Source of the DNA: Actinorugispora endophytica
GTDB taxonomy: Bacteria > Actinomycetota > Actinomycetes > Streptosporangiales > Streptosporangiaceae
Length of the DNA stretch: 60,437 nt
Assembly: GCF_004363075.1 (NCBI RefSeq)
Contig: NZ_SNYN01000029.1
Location: forward strand, 1-60,437
Direction: 5' to 3'
Positions 53,265 through 60,437 of the stretch are shown piece by piece. The position numbers and the translations under genes were made by a program. Numbering within the stretch: position 1 is the stretch's first letter; every line of letters begins with the position of its first letter. The notes beneath the pieces are model-generated. The model had not been told where the DNA came from. It did no database searches and saw nothing but the letters and a program-made list of their open reading frames with translations.

Positions 53265-55067
53265 TCACACCGTGCTGCTCTGCCGGCGCATGCGCTGGCG
53301 CTCGGCGCGGTGCGACTTGGCCTCGTCCGGGTCGAGCACCGGGGCGGCCGCCAGCAGCTGCCTGGTGTACGGGTGCTGCGGGTTCTCGTACACCTCGTCG
53401 CCGTCGCCCATCTCCACGATCTGGCCCTTGCGCATGACCACGACGCGGTCGCTGACCTGGCGGACCACCGCGAGGTCGTGCGCGACGAAGATGAGCGTCA
53501 GGTCGAAGTCGTCCTGGAGCTCGGACAGCAGCCGCAGGACCTGGTCCTGGGTGGACACGTCCAGCGCGGAGACGGGCTCGTCGCAGATCACCAGTTTGGG
53601 CTTGAGGATCAGCGCGCGGGCGATGGCGATCCGCTGGCGCTGCCCTCCGGAGAAGGCGTGCGGGAAGCGGTTGTAGTGGGAGGGCTCCAGACCGACGCGT
53701 TCCAGCAGCCCCTGCACCTCGCCCCTGATCTTCTTGGCGTCGCGCTCGCCCTGCACGCGCAGCGCGGTGCCGATGCTCTCCCCGATGGTCATACGCGGGT
53801 TGAGCGAGGAGTACGGGTTCTGGAAGATCATCTGGACGTCGCGGCGCAGCGGACGCAGCTGGCGCTCGGGCAGGTGCGTGATGTCCCGGCCCTCGAAGAC
53901 GATCGTGCCCTCGCTGGGACGGAGCAGCCGCATCACCATGCGCGAGAGCGTGCTCTTGCCCGAACCGGACTCGCCCACGATGCCGAGCGTCTCCCCCTGG
54001 TAGAGGTCGAAGGAGACGTCGTCGACGGCGTAGAAGTCGGTGCTGCGCCCGAAGGCGCCACCCCGGACCTTGAACTTCTGGCGCACGTTCTTCACGCTCA
54101 GCAGCAGCTCACCGCTGTCGCCCGACGCCTTCGTGACCGGGGCCTCCGCCACCGGCGCGGCGCCCTCGGGCTCCGACCCGGCGGCCGGCACGGCGGCTCG
54201 GTCCGCGCGCATCTCGGCGCGGCGCTGGGCGCGCGAGACCTCGATGCGGGGCACCGCGGCCAGCAGCGCCCGGGTGTAGGGGTGCTCGGGGGCGCTGAGC
54301 ACCCGGCGGACGTCGCCGCGCTCCACCGCGACGCCCTTCCGCATCACCAGGACCTCGTCCACCGAGCCGGCGACGACCGCGAGGTCGTGGCTGACCAGGA
54401 TGAGCGACATGCCCAGGTCGTGGCGGAGGTCGTCGAGGAGGTCGAGGATCTGGGCCTGCACGGTCACGTCCAGCGCCGTGGTGGGCTCGTCGGCCAGCAG
54501 CACCTTGGGCTCGCAGACCAGTCCCATCGCGATGAGGACGCGCTGGCGCATGCCGCCCGAGAACTCGTGCGGGTAGGAGTTGACGCGCCTGGCGGGCTCG
54601 GGGATGCCGACCCGGTCCAGCGCGTCGACCGCGCGGGCCTTGGCCTCGGCCTTGCCCGCCTTGGGGTGGTGCGTGCGGTAGGCCTCGATGAGCTGGTTGC
54701 CGATGGTGTACTGCGGGTGCAGCGAGGACATCGGGTCCTGGAAGACCATCGCGATGTCGTTGCCGCGCATCGCGCGGATGGCGGAGTCGGGGGCGGCGAC
54801 CACGTCGGTGCCGGCGACGGTCAGCCCGCCGGTGATGCGTGCCTTCGAGCCGCGGTGCAGACCCATCAGCGCCAGCGAGGTGACGCTCTTGCCCGAACCG
54901 GACTCGCCCACGATACCCAGCGCCCCGCCTTGCGGGACATCGAAGGACAGCCCGTTCACCGCGTTGACGTCGCCGTCCATGGCAGGGAAGGTGATCGAGA
55001 GGTCGCGCACGGAGACGACGGGCCCGCCGCTCCCCGCGGTTCGGGATCCGGTTCCCGGATTGGTCAT
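53265..55067 (-). CDS. Oligopeptide ABC transporter ATP-binding protein, DppD-DppF fusion
   Basis: A 600-residue protein with two complete ATPase domains in one chain. The first has GESGSGKSVTSLALMG and the signature FSGGMRQRVLIAMG; the second has GESGSGKSTLSRMVMR and FSGGQRQRIAIARAL. Each ends with the oligopeptide-type NPQHPYTRQLLAA / APEHPYTRALLAA motif. Such fusions are common in actinobacteria. A Ala/Glu-rich linker lies at about 300-335. ATG 55067 has an AGGAAG site. It is the last gene of the operon dppC-type, binding protein, dppB-type, dppDF-type. Confidence 0.92.
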   Translation of the reverse strand: MTNPGTGSRTAGSGGPVVSVRDLSITFPAMDGDVNAVNGLSFDVPQGGALGIVGESGSGKSVTSLALMGLHRGSKARITGGLTVAGTDVVAAPDSAIRAMRGNDIAMVFQDPMSSLHPQYTIGNQLIEAYRTHHPKAGKAEAKARAVDALDRVGIPEPARRVNSYPHEFSGGMRQRVLIAMGLVCEPKVLLADEPTTALDVTVQAQILDLLDDLRHDLGMSLILVSHDLAVVAGSVDEVLVMRKGVAVERGDVRRVLSAPEHPYTRALLAAVPRIEVSRAQRRAEMRADRAAVPAAGSEPEGAAPVAEAPVTKASGDSGELLLSVKNVRQKFKVRGGAFGRSTDFYAVDDVSFDLYQGETLGIVGESGSGKSTLSRMVMRLLRPSEGTIVFEGRDITHLPERQLRPLRRDVQMIFQNPYSSLNPRMTIGESIGTALRVQGERDAKKIRGEVQGLLERVGLEPSHYNRFPHAFSGGQRQRIAIARALILKPKLVICDEPVSALDVSTQDQVLRLLSELQDDFDLTLIFVAHDLAVVRQVSDRVVVMRKGQIVEMGDGDEVYENPQHPYTRQLLAAAPVLDPDEAKSHRAERQRMRRQSSTV

Positions 55068-55184
55068 TGCCGGTCTTCCTTCGGCTCGGATGCCCCGCAC
55101 GCGGTACCGCGGGGCAGGGGAGAAAAGTTCGTGGTCGGGTCGGTGGCGGTGCCCGGCACCGGGAGTGGCCGGTACCGGGCGCCG

Positions 55185-56198
55185 TCAGCGGGCCGCTCGC
55201 ACCCTGGGGTCCACCAGAGGGTAGAGCAAGTCCACGATCAGGTTGCAGACGACGATGAACAGCGCGCCGAACAGGGTCACGCCCAGGATGACGGGCAGGT
55301 CGCTCTGCACGATCGCGGTGACCGCGTATCGGCCGATCCCGTTGAGCGAGTAGACCTGCTCGGTCAGGACCGCGCCGCCGAGCACCAGGCCGATGTCCAG
55401 ACCGAAGATGGTCAGGATCGGGGTGAGGGTCGGCCGCAGCCCGTGCTTGAGGATGACCCGGCTCTCCTTGAGGCCCTTGGCCCGGGCGGTGCGGATGTAG
55501 TCCTCGCCCATGGTCTCCAGCATGCCCGCGCGGGTCTGGCGCGCGTACTGCGCCGCGTGCAGGAACGCCAGGGTCAGCCAGGGCAGCAGCAGGCCCGACG
55601 CCCAGGCGGCCGGGTTGTCGGTGAACGGCGTGTACTCGGCGTTGGGGAAGATCTCCCAGCTGTGCACCAGGAAGGCCAGGGCGAGCTGTCCGGTGAAGAA
55701 GATCGGCAGGGACACGCCGGCCAGGGCGAGGCCCATGGCGATCCGGTCGAAGAAGCTGCCCTTCCTCACCGCCGAGACGACTCCGACGAGGACCCCGCCG
55801 ACCAGCCAGATCAGGGCCGCGCCCAGACCGAGCGAGAAGGTGACCGGGACCCTGTCGAGGATCGCCGGGAAGACCTCCTGGTAGGTCTGGAAGGAGTAGC
55901 CGAAGCAGGGCGCGGAGCACTGGACGACGTCGTTGCCGAAGGTGTACTCGGCGCCGACGAAGATGCCCTTGACGAACTCCCAGAACTGCAGGGCCAGCGG
56001 CTGGTCCAGGTTGAGCCGTTCGATCGTGGCCTGGATCGCCGCCTCCGTGGGCGCGCGGCCCACGTACATGGTGGCCAGCTGCTCGGTGGTCCGGCCTGCG
56101 ATCCTCGGGACCACGTAGAAGATGACGAAGGTCATCAGGGTCACCACGAGCAGCAGCAGCGCGCTCGCGCCCAGGCGCCGGAGAATGTATTTCAGCAT
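55185..56198 (-). CDS. Oligopeptide ABC transporter permease (DppB type)
   Basis: A 337-residue membrane protein that opens MLKYILRRLGASALLLLVV, the usual DppB N-terminus with an RRL motif. A large extracellular loop follows, then the permease core ending GLDIGLVLGGAVLTEQVYS and the EAA-loop RTARAKGLKESRVILKHGLR (each partly quoted). It is separated from the binding-protein gene by a hairpin. Confidence 0.92.
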   Translation of the reverse strand: MLKYILRRLGASALLLLVVTLMTFVIFYVVPRIAGRTTEQLATMYVGRAPTEAAIQATIERLNLDQPLALQFWEFVKGIFVGAEYTFGNDVVQCSAPCFGYSFQTYQEVFPAILDRVPVTFSLGLGAALIWLVGGVLVGVVSAVRKGSFFDRIAMGLALAGVSLPIFFTGQLALAFLVHSWEIFPNAEYTPFTDNPAAWASGLLLPWLTLAFLHAAQYARQTRAGMLETMGEDYIRTARAKGLKESRVILKHGLRPTLTPILTIFGLDIGLVLGGAVLTEQVYSLNGIGRYAVTAIVQSDLPVILGVTLFGALFIVVCNLIVDLLYPLVDPRVRAAR

Positions 56199-56216
56199 CG
56201 CGACTGGCTGCGGGAG

Positions 56217-56245
56217 CCGGAGTGGTCCTTGTGGGACCACTCCGG
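56217..56245 (-). terminator. Hairpin between binding-protein and permease genes
   Basis: A perfect 12-bp stem CCGGAGTGGTCC/GGACCACTCCGG with a TTGTG loop. It lies between the binding-protein stop (56294) and the permease start (56198). Such hairpins often stabilise binding-protein mRNA and reduce read-through to the permease genes. Confidence 0.65.
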
Positions 56246-56293
56246 CCCCCGTGCCTTCACCTGCCTTCTCTCAACTGGTCGAGGCGGATGTGT

Positions 56294-58060
56294 CTACTCG
56301 TTGTTCGTGGTGCCGAGCGCCATGTAGTCGTACATGTGGTAGCTCGGGTTGAAGTAGACGTTGGTCAGGTTCTCCGGACGGTACAGGACCGACTTCTGGA
56401 AGACGCCCGGCAGGATGGTCGCGCTCTCCATGGTCAGCTCGTCGATCTGGGAGTAGATCGCGGCCTGCTCCTCGGGGTCCTCGACCTGGGTGACATCGTC
56501 GAACAGCTGGTTGATCTCCGGGTCGTCAAGCTCGGAGATGTTGGAGTTGCCGGCCTCCTTGATGGAGTCGCCGTCCAGGATGGAGCTCATGTAGCCGTAG
56601 CCGGAGGGCCAGTCGGACATCCAGCCGTAGTAGTTGAGCCCCAGCTCGTTGTCGGCGACGAAGTCGGGCGAACCGGCCTGGGTGTTGGTGAAGGTGTCGG
56701 AGGGGAAGCTCTTGATCTCCGCGGTGATGTTGGCCGCGGCCAGGCTCTCCTGGATCGACTCGACCGCGGCGACCTCCGCCGGGCGGTCGGAGCGCACGCC
56801 GATGTTGACGGTGAAGCCGTCCTCCTCGCCGCACTCCTCCAGCTTCTCCTGGGCCATCTCCACGTTGCCGGTGCCCGAGGCCGCCTCGTACGGGTCGAGC
56901 TCGGGGTTGGCGCCGGGGATGGACGGGGGCAGCACCTGGGTGGCGATCTCGCCGCCGAACTCGCCGCCGTAGGCGCGCTGGATGCCCTCGCGGCTGGCCG
57001 CGTACTGGATGGCCTGGCGGCAGGCGACGTCGTCCAGCGGCTCGACCTTGGTGTTGATCGCGACGTAGAAGTGCGCGCCGGTGACCGGGTTGTCGATGTT
57101 GGCCCGGGCCTCCTCGTCGGCGAGCAGGTCGCCCTTCATCGCCGGGCCCAGACCGGTGCCCGCGAGGTCGACGTCGAGCTCGCCGTTGACGAGGCGCTGG
57201 TCGATCTCGTTCTGCTCGACGCCCTCCTCGACGGTGACGCGGTCGGGCAGCGCCTCGCGGGTCGGGTCGCTCTCGGGGTCCCACTGGTCGTTGCGGACCA
57301 GGACGAGGCCGTCGCCGGGGGTGTAGGAGCCCTCGAACTTGTAGGGGCCGGAGGAGACGACCTGGCCCTGGTACTGCTCACCCGTGTCGGCCTCGGCGGG
57401 GACCGGGGCGGTCTGGGTCTGGCTCAGGATGTAGGGGAAGTCCGCGAACGGCGCCTTGAGCTTGAAGACCAGGGTGTAGTCGTCGGGGGTCTCGATGGCG
57501 TCGAACCCGGCCAGCGGGTCGCCGCCGCCGTAGGGGCCCTCGTAGTCGTCGGCGTCCAGCAGCTGCTGGAAGTACTTGGGGCCGTTGGGCAGCGCCTGGG
57601 GGCCGAAGTTGCTGCGCGCGATGGCGTACTTGATGTCCTCGGCGACGATCTCCGAGCCGTCCTCGTACTTGAGGCCCTGCTTGAGCTTGATCGTCCACTC
57701 GGTGCCGTCGTCGCTGACCTCGGGCATGTCCTCGGCCAGGTCCGGGAGCAGCTCGCTGGAGGCCTGCCCGGGGACCGGGGAGAAGGTCAGGAGGGTGCGG
57801 GCGTAGTAGCGGCTGAAGTTCCAGACGTAGCCGTAGTAGGTGTTGCCCGGGTCGGTGCTCTCCATGTTGGCGGAGATCGCGTAGCGCAGGGTGCCGCCGG
57901 TGGCGTCCGAGGCGTTCACGACCTCGGTGCTGGCCTGGTCGAAGACCCCGCCGGCGCCGCTGCCGCCGTCGCCGTCCCCGCCGTCGCCACCGCCGCAGGC
58001 GCTGAGCAGGAGGGTTGCCGCCGCGCCGAGCGCGACGAACCCCATAGCGCGTTTGTTCAC
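56294..58060 (-). CDS. Oligopeptide-type substrate-binding lipoprotein
   Basis: A 588-residue family 5 (DppA/OppA) binding protein with signal peptide and lipobox LLSAC (Cys about residue 22) followed by a Gly/Asp-rich linker. Typical landmarks are LAEDMPEVSDDGTEWTIKLK (partly quoted), YEDGSEIVAEDIKYAI and PGDGLVLVRNDQWDPESDPT. It captures peptides or other solutes for the neighbouring permeases. The length is somewhat above the usual 530-560 residues. Confidence 0.93.
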   Translation of the reverse strand: MNKRAMGFVALGAAATLLLSACGGGDGGDGDGGSGAGGVFDQASTEVVNASDATGGTLRYAISANMESTDPGNTYYGYVWNFSRYYARTLLTFSPVPGQASSELLPDLAEDMPEVSDDGTEWTIKLKQGLKYEDGSEIVAEDIKYAIARSNFGPQALPNGPKYFQQLLDADDYEGPYGGGDPLAGFDAIETPDDYTLVFKLKAPFADFPYILSQTQTAPVPAEADTGEQYQGQVVSSGPYKFEGSYTPGDGLVLVRNDQWDPESDPTREALPDRVTVEEGVEQNEIDQRLVNGELDVDLAGTGLGPAMKGDLLADEEARANIDNPVTGAHFYVAINTKVEPLDDVACRQAIQYAASREGIQRAYGGEFGGEIATQVLPPSIPGANPELDPYEAASGTGNVEMAQEKLEECGEEDGFTVNIGVRSDRPAEVAAVESIQESLAAANITAEIKSFPSDTFTNTQAGSPDFVADNELGLNYYGWMSDWPSGYGYMSSILDGDSIKEAGNSNISELDDPEINQLFDDVTQVEDPEEQAAIYSQIDELTMESATILPGVFQKSVLYRPENLTNVYFNPSYHMYDYMALGTTNNE

Positions 58061-58112
58061 TTTTTTCAGCCTTTCTCAGGGCTTGGGAATCAGGGGATGT
58101 CCTCCGGCCGGG

Positions 58113-58150
58113 CGGACCGTGGTCAGTCCGGCCGGACCGTGGTCAGTCCG
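58113..58150. repeat. Tandem 20-bp duplication at the end of the permease gene
   Basis: CGGACCGTGGTCAGTCCG occurs at 58113-58130 and 58133-58150, each with inner inverted CGGAC/GTCCG. The second copy overlaps the stop codon and last codons of the dppC-type gene, so the duplication arose at its 3' end. Confidence 0.7.
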
Positions 58151-59168
58151 AGGACCGGGGGTCGAAGGCGTCGCGCAGTCCGTCGCCGAAGAGGTTGAAG
58201 GCGAGGACCGTGACGAAGATCGCCAGACCGGGGATGATCACGAAATGCGGGGCCTGCGTGTAGTAGTCCAACGAGTTGGACAGCATGCCGCCCCAGGTGG
58301 GGGTGGGCGGGTTGATCCCGACCCCGAGGAAGGAGAGCGCCGCTTCGAACAGGATGTTCGTGGGGATCAGCAGGGTCGCGTAGACCAGGATCGGCGCCAC
58401 CAGGTTCGGCAGGATCTCGCGGAACAGGATGTGGCCGGTGCCCGCGCCCAGGCTGCGGGCCGCCTCGACGAACTCGCGCTCCTTGAGCGTGAGCGTCTGG
58501 CCCCGCACGATCCGGCCGATGTAGGGCCAGCTGAAGAAGCCGATGATGAAGATCAGCACGGACACGCGCAGGCCGTTGTCGGTCAGGCCGAAGGCCCCGT
58601 CGGGGATGACGCCGGCGAGCGCGATGGCGAACAGCAGCAGCGGGAAGGCCAGGAAGATGTCCATCGTCCGGCTGATGACGGTGTCGACCACGCCGCCGAA
58701 GTACCCGGCGGTGATGCCCAGGACGGTACCGATGATCACGCACAGGATGGTGGACAGGAAGGCGATCAGCAGCGAGATCTGCGCGCCGTAGACGATCCGG
58801 CTGAACAGGTCTCGCCCGTTGACCGGCTCCAGGCCCAGCAGGTGCTCCCAGCTGATGCCGCCCATCTTGTCGGTGCTGAACGGGTCGTTGGGATCGTCGC
58901 CCAGGACGCCCTGGGTGGAGGGGTTGATGAGGTCCTGGTGGAACTCGTTGGGCGGGTAGCCGAACCAGTGCGTCAGCAGGGGGGCGAAGATCGCGACCAG
59001 GATCAGGAGCACGACCACGACGCCGCCGCCCAGGGCGACCTTGTCGCGGCGCAACCGCTGCCAGGCGATCTGTGTGAGGGAGCGACTCGCGATATCGCGG
59101 ACACCTTGGGTGATGGCCTCCGGCTCGGCGTGCTGAGCCGACTCCGTCGCGTCCAAAGGCGCGGTCAT
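58143..59168 (-). CDS. Oligopeptide ABC transporter permease (DppC type)
   Basis: A 341-residue permease and the first gene of the operon. Features: a leader with RSLTQIAWQRLRRDKVALGG (quoted in part), the membrane core GITAGYFGGVVDTVISRTMD and EAA-loop LKEREFVEAARSLGAGTGHI, and the C-terminal FNLFGDGLRDAFDPR typical of DppC. A long extracytoplasmic insert contains GVLGDDPNDPFSTDKMGG. It is preceded by an unusual AT-rich region. Confidence 0.92.
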   Translation of the reverse strand: MTAPLDATESAQHAEPEAITQGVRDIASRSLTQIAWQRLRRDKVALGGGVVVVLLILVAIFAPLLTHWFGYPPNEFHQDLINPSTQGVLGDDPNDPFSTDKMGGISWEHLLGLEPVNGRDLFSRIVYGAQISLLIAFLSTILCVIIGTVLGITAGYFGGVVDTVISRTMDIFLAFPLLLFAIALAGVIPDGAFGLTDNGLRVSVLIFIIGFFSWPYIGRIVRGQTLTLKEREFVEAARSLGAGTGHILFREILPNLVAPILVYATLLIPTNILFEAALSFLGVGINPPTPTWGGMLSNSLDYYTQAPHFVIIPGLAIFVTVLAFNLFGDGLRDAFDPRSSD

Positions 59169-59835
59169 GACACCACTACTCCCCCACTAATCCCGCTTGT
59201 GGCTGCGGATTCGGCTCCGGCGGTTCCCGGATCGCTCGGCGACGCCGACGCGGCCGGAAAGAGGAGTCCGTGTCCGCGCTTTACTGGCCTGGCCGTTACC
59301 GACGGTGAGTGTTTTCCCACCGCCATGGCGTGCCCGCCCGGCTTCCTTAACAGGAAAGGTAAACAGGGCTAAAGCACCAGATGCGCCTGGTAGCGCACGA
59401 CGGACAATTTACGCTCCATCTGGTAGCAAATCGTCCAATTTCCCACCTCGTAGCCGAATCGTGACACGAGTATCGCGAATCCGTCACTTGCCGTTACATC
59501 CGATGCGAACGACTCCACAACAACACAGTGTGACTCGGCAATCACGCACGATCTACTTCGGGGAATTCGTGTTCCGCCGCACCGCACCGCGTCATGCTAT
59601 GCCGCCTGACCACCCGCTTCTCACCGGCTGAGACGCAAAAAGACCCCGCCCGCCCCGCAGTGGGAGGCGAACGGAGCCGAAAACCGCGACTCTCCAGGAA
59701 GAACCGAACAGTACTCAAGCTACTGTGCAGTATGTCACTGTCAATGCGCGGTTAGCCATCCTTGCCATTCAACGCAAGCGATCCATCGGCCCGACAGGAT
59801 CAGGGGCGTCGATCTCCGAGGCCGACTCTTTGTGG
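59169..59835. other. AT-rich intergenic region with no clear gene
   Basis: The stretch of about 660 bp is far less GC-rich than the rest of the window, most strongly at 59340-59560 and 59700-59800. It contains imperfect direct repeats with CTGGTAGC at 59387 and 59420, each ending in CAATTT. A minus-strand open frame of 72 codons at 59369-59587 has no recognisable family and an atypical composition, so I do not call it a gene. The region likely holds the promoter of the oligopeptide operon and may be foreign DNA. Confidence 0.5.
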
Positions 59836-60297
59836 TCAACTGATTCCGCGTTTGCGCAACAGCGCCTCGATGTCGTCGAAGTCGTCGTCACCCGCAGGCG
59901 CGGATTTCGGAGCGGGGGCTGCCACTCCGGGCGCCGTCGCGGCCTTTCCGGCCGGAGCCGCCTTGGGCGCGGACGGCGTCTTCGCACCGGCTCCGCGGGA
60001 CCGCACGAGGCCGCCGGTCACCCACAGCACCACCGCGAGCGAGGCCACCGCGACCCCCGCCCAGGCGATCGGGCTGAACACCAGGTTGGCGAAGAAGCGC
60101 ACCAGGTCTCCGACGAGCCCCACGAGGATCGACATGAGACCGACCAGGCCTGCCGCGAGCGGCAGCAGCGACCACGCGACGGCGCGCAGCCCCGAGGCGG
60201 CGCCCCTGCGGCGCCACACCACCCAGGAGATGACCAGCCCCACCACGGTGAGCGCGGCACCCAACATCGGACCTTCGAACGGGATCTGTGTCGGCAT
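59836..60297 (-). CDS. Small actinobacterial membrane protein
   Basis: A 153-residue protein with three to four hydrophobic segments (about residues 10-27, 35-62 and 70-98) followed by an Ala/Pro/Lys-rich linker and an acidic C-terminus DDDFDDIEALLRKRGIS. The acidic helix with a basic end is a recurring tail in uncharacterised actinobacterial membrane proteins. The ATG 60297 is chosen; an in-frame upstream start would only add non-conserved residues. The function is unknown. Confidence 0.7.
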   Translation of the reverse strand: MPTQIPFEGPMLGAALTVVGLVISWVVWRRRGAASGLRAVAWSLLPLAAGLVGLMSILVGLVGDLVRFFANLVFSPIAWAGVAVASLAVVLWVTGGLVRSRGAGAKTPSAPKAAPAGKAATAPGVAAPAPKSAPAGDDDFDDIEALLRKRGIS

Positions 60298-60345
60298 GCT
60301 CCCAGTCTCGCACCGGAGGCTCCACCGCACATCAGGCGTGTCCCC

Positions 60346-60437
60346 TAGGTAGTGTTTTCAAATGATCGCCGCTGGTGGATCATGGTGTCGTGATACGTCG
60401 TCATGAACTGTCGGATGCCGAGTGGGAGTTCGTCCGG
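60346..60437 (+). mobile_element. Left end of an IS element with IS5-type transposase start
   Basis: The last 48 bases encode VIRRHELSDAEWEFVR from GTG 60390, a typical N-terminus of IS5-family transposases (HELSDAEW motif). The frame continues beyond the window. The preceding TAGTGTTTTCAAATGATC at about 60350-60367 is probably within the left inverted repeat. It shares the general pattern, not the sequence, with the relic at 12567. Confidence 0.75.

Noticed and set aside
59369-59587. 72-codon minus-strand frame in the AT-rich region
   Set aside because: It has no family resemblance, no clear ribosome binding site and lies in atypical DNA; a chance open frame is as likely.
1-60437. tRNA, rRNA, CRISPR arrays or riboswitches
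   Set aside because: I saw no TPsiC-type GGTTCGAATCC arms in context, no regularly spaced direct repeats of CRISPR size and no known riboswitch core by eye; covariance searches were not possible.

Overview
The window is about 60 kb of very GC-rich DNA from a filamentous-type actinobacterium. Three things fix this: a complete Pup-proteasome locus, a TatA/TatC/HelY block, and many GTG starts with leaderless genes. The overall look fits Nocardiopsis or a close relative (Nocardiopsaceae/Streptosporangiales); that genus call is inference from protein character, not a database result. No rRNA, tRNA, CRISPR array or prophage was recognised.

Layout. 1-8.1 kb: apolipoprotein N-acyltransferase, a stand-alone sugar-ABC ATPase (MsiK/UgpC type), an acyl-CoA dehydrogenase with a palindromic operator, a PimB-like mannosyltransferase and a GH13 glucosidase. 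8.1-12.8 kb: a NarL-type two-component system divergent from an ABC exporter, a small secreted protein and an IS5-like transposase remnant. 12.8-22.3 kb: helY, a DUF397 protein, tatC, tatA, a naturally fused pafBC, a DUF3866 protein and an FKBP-type lipoprotein. 22.4-36.1 kb: a catabolic/transport block (alcohol, aldehyde and acyl-CoA dehydrogenases, TetR, a large LuxR/LAL regulator, a five-gene LIV-type ABC importer, GntR/FadR). 36.2-44.8 kb: pafA, prcA, prcB, pup, an EF-hand gene on the opposite strand, dop, arc/mpa and trmI. 45-53 kb: polyphosphate glucokinase, a small-protein / XRE-TPR / SLOG-like cassette, an M50 site-2 protease with CBS domains, a RecB-type Fe-S nuclease, an orphan response regulator and a ThrE-type exporter. 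53.2-59.2 kb: an oligopeptide ABC importer. 59.8 kb to the end: a small membrane protein, then the left end of an IS whose transposase runs off the window.

How the genes work together. Pup ends in Gly-Gly-Glu, so it can be ligated by PafA without deamidation; Dop would then mainly depupylate. Arc ends in the -QYL tail that docks on the PrcAB core. The PafBC fusion is the expected DNA-damage activator. In other actinobacteria the FKBP-pafBC-tat-helY block directly follows pafA; here about 13.8 kb of catabolic genes separate them, which looks like an insertion.

The most unusual non-coding signal is a set of long, near-perfect hairpins at gene 3' ends. They fall into at least two sequence families (three copies at about 4.9, 21.1 and 48.3 kb; two copies at 12.7 and 30.0 kb) with compensatory base changes in the stems and partly conserved flanks. 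Other convergent junctions carry unrelated long hairpins, including a 42-bp perfect palindrome. They look like bidirectional terminators built from dispersed palindromic repeats.
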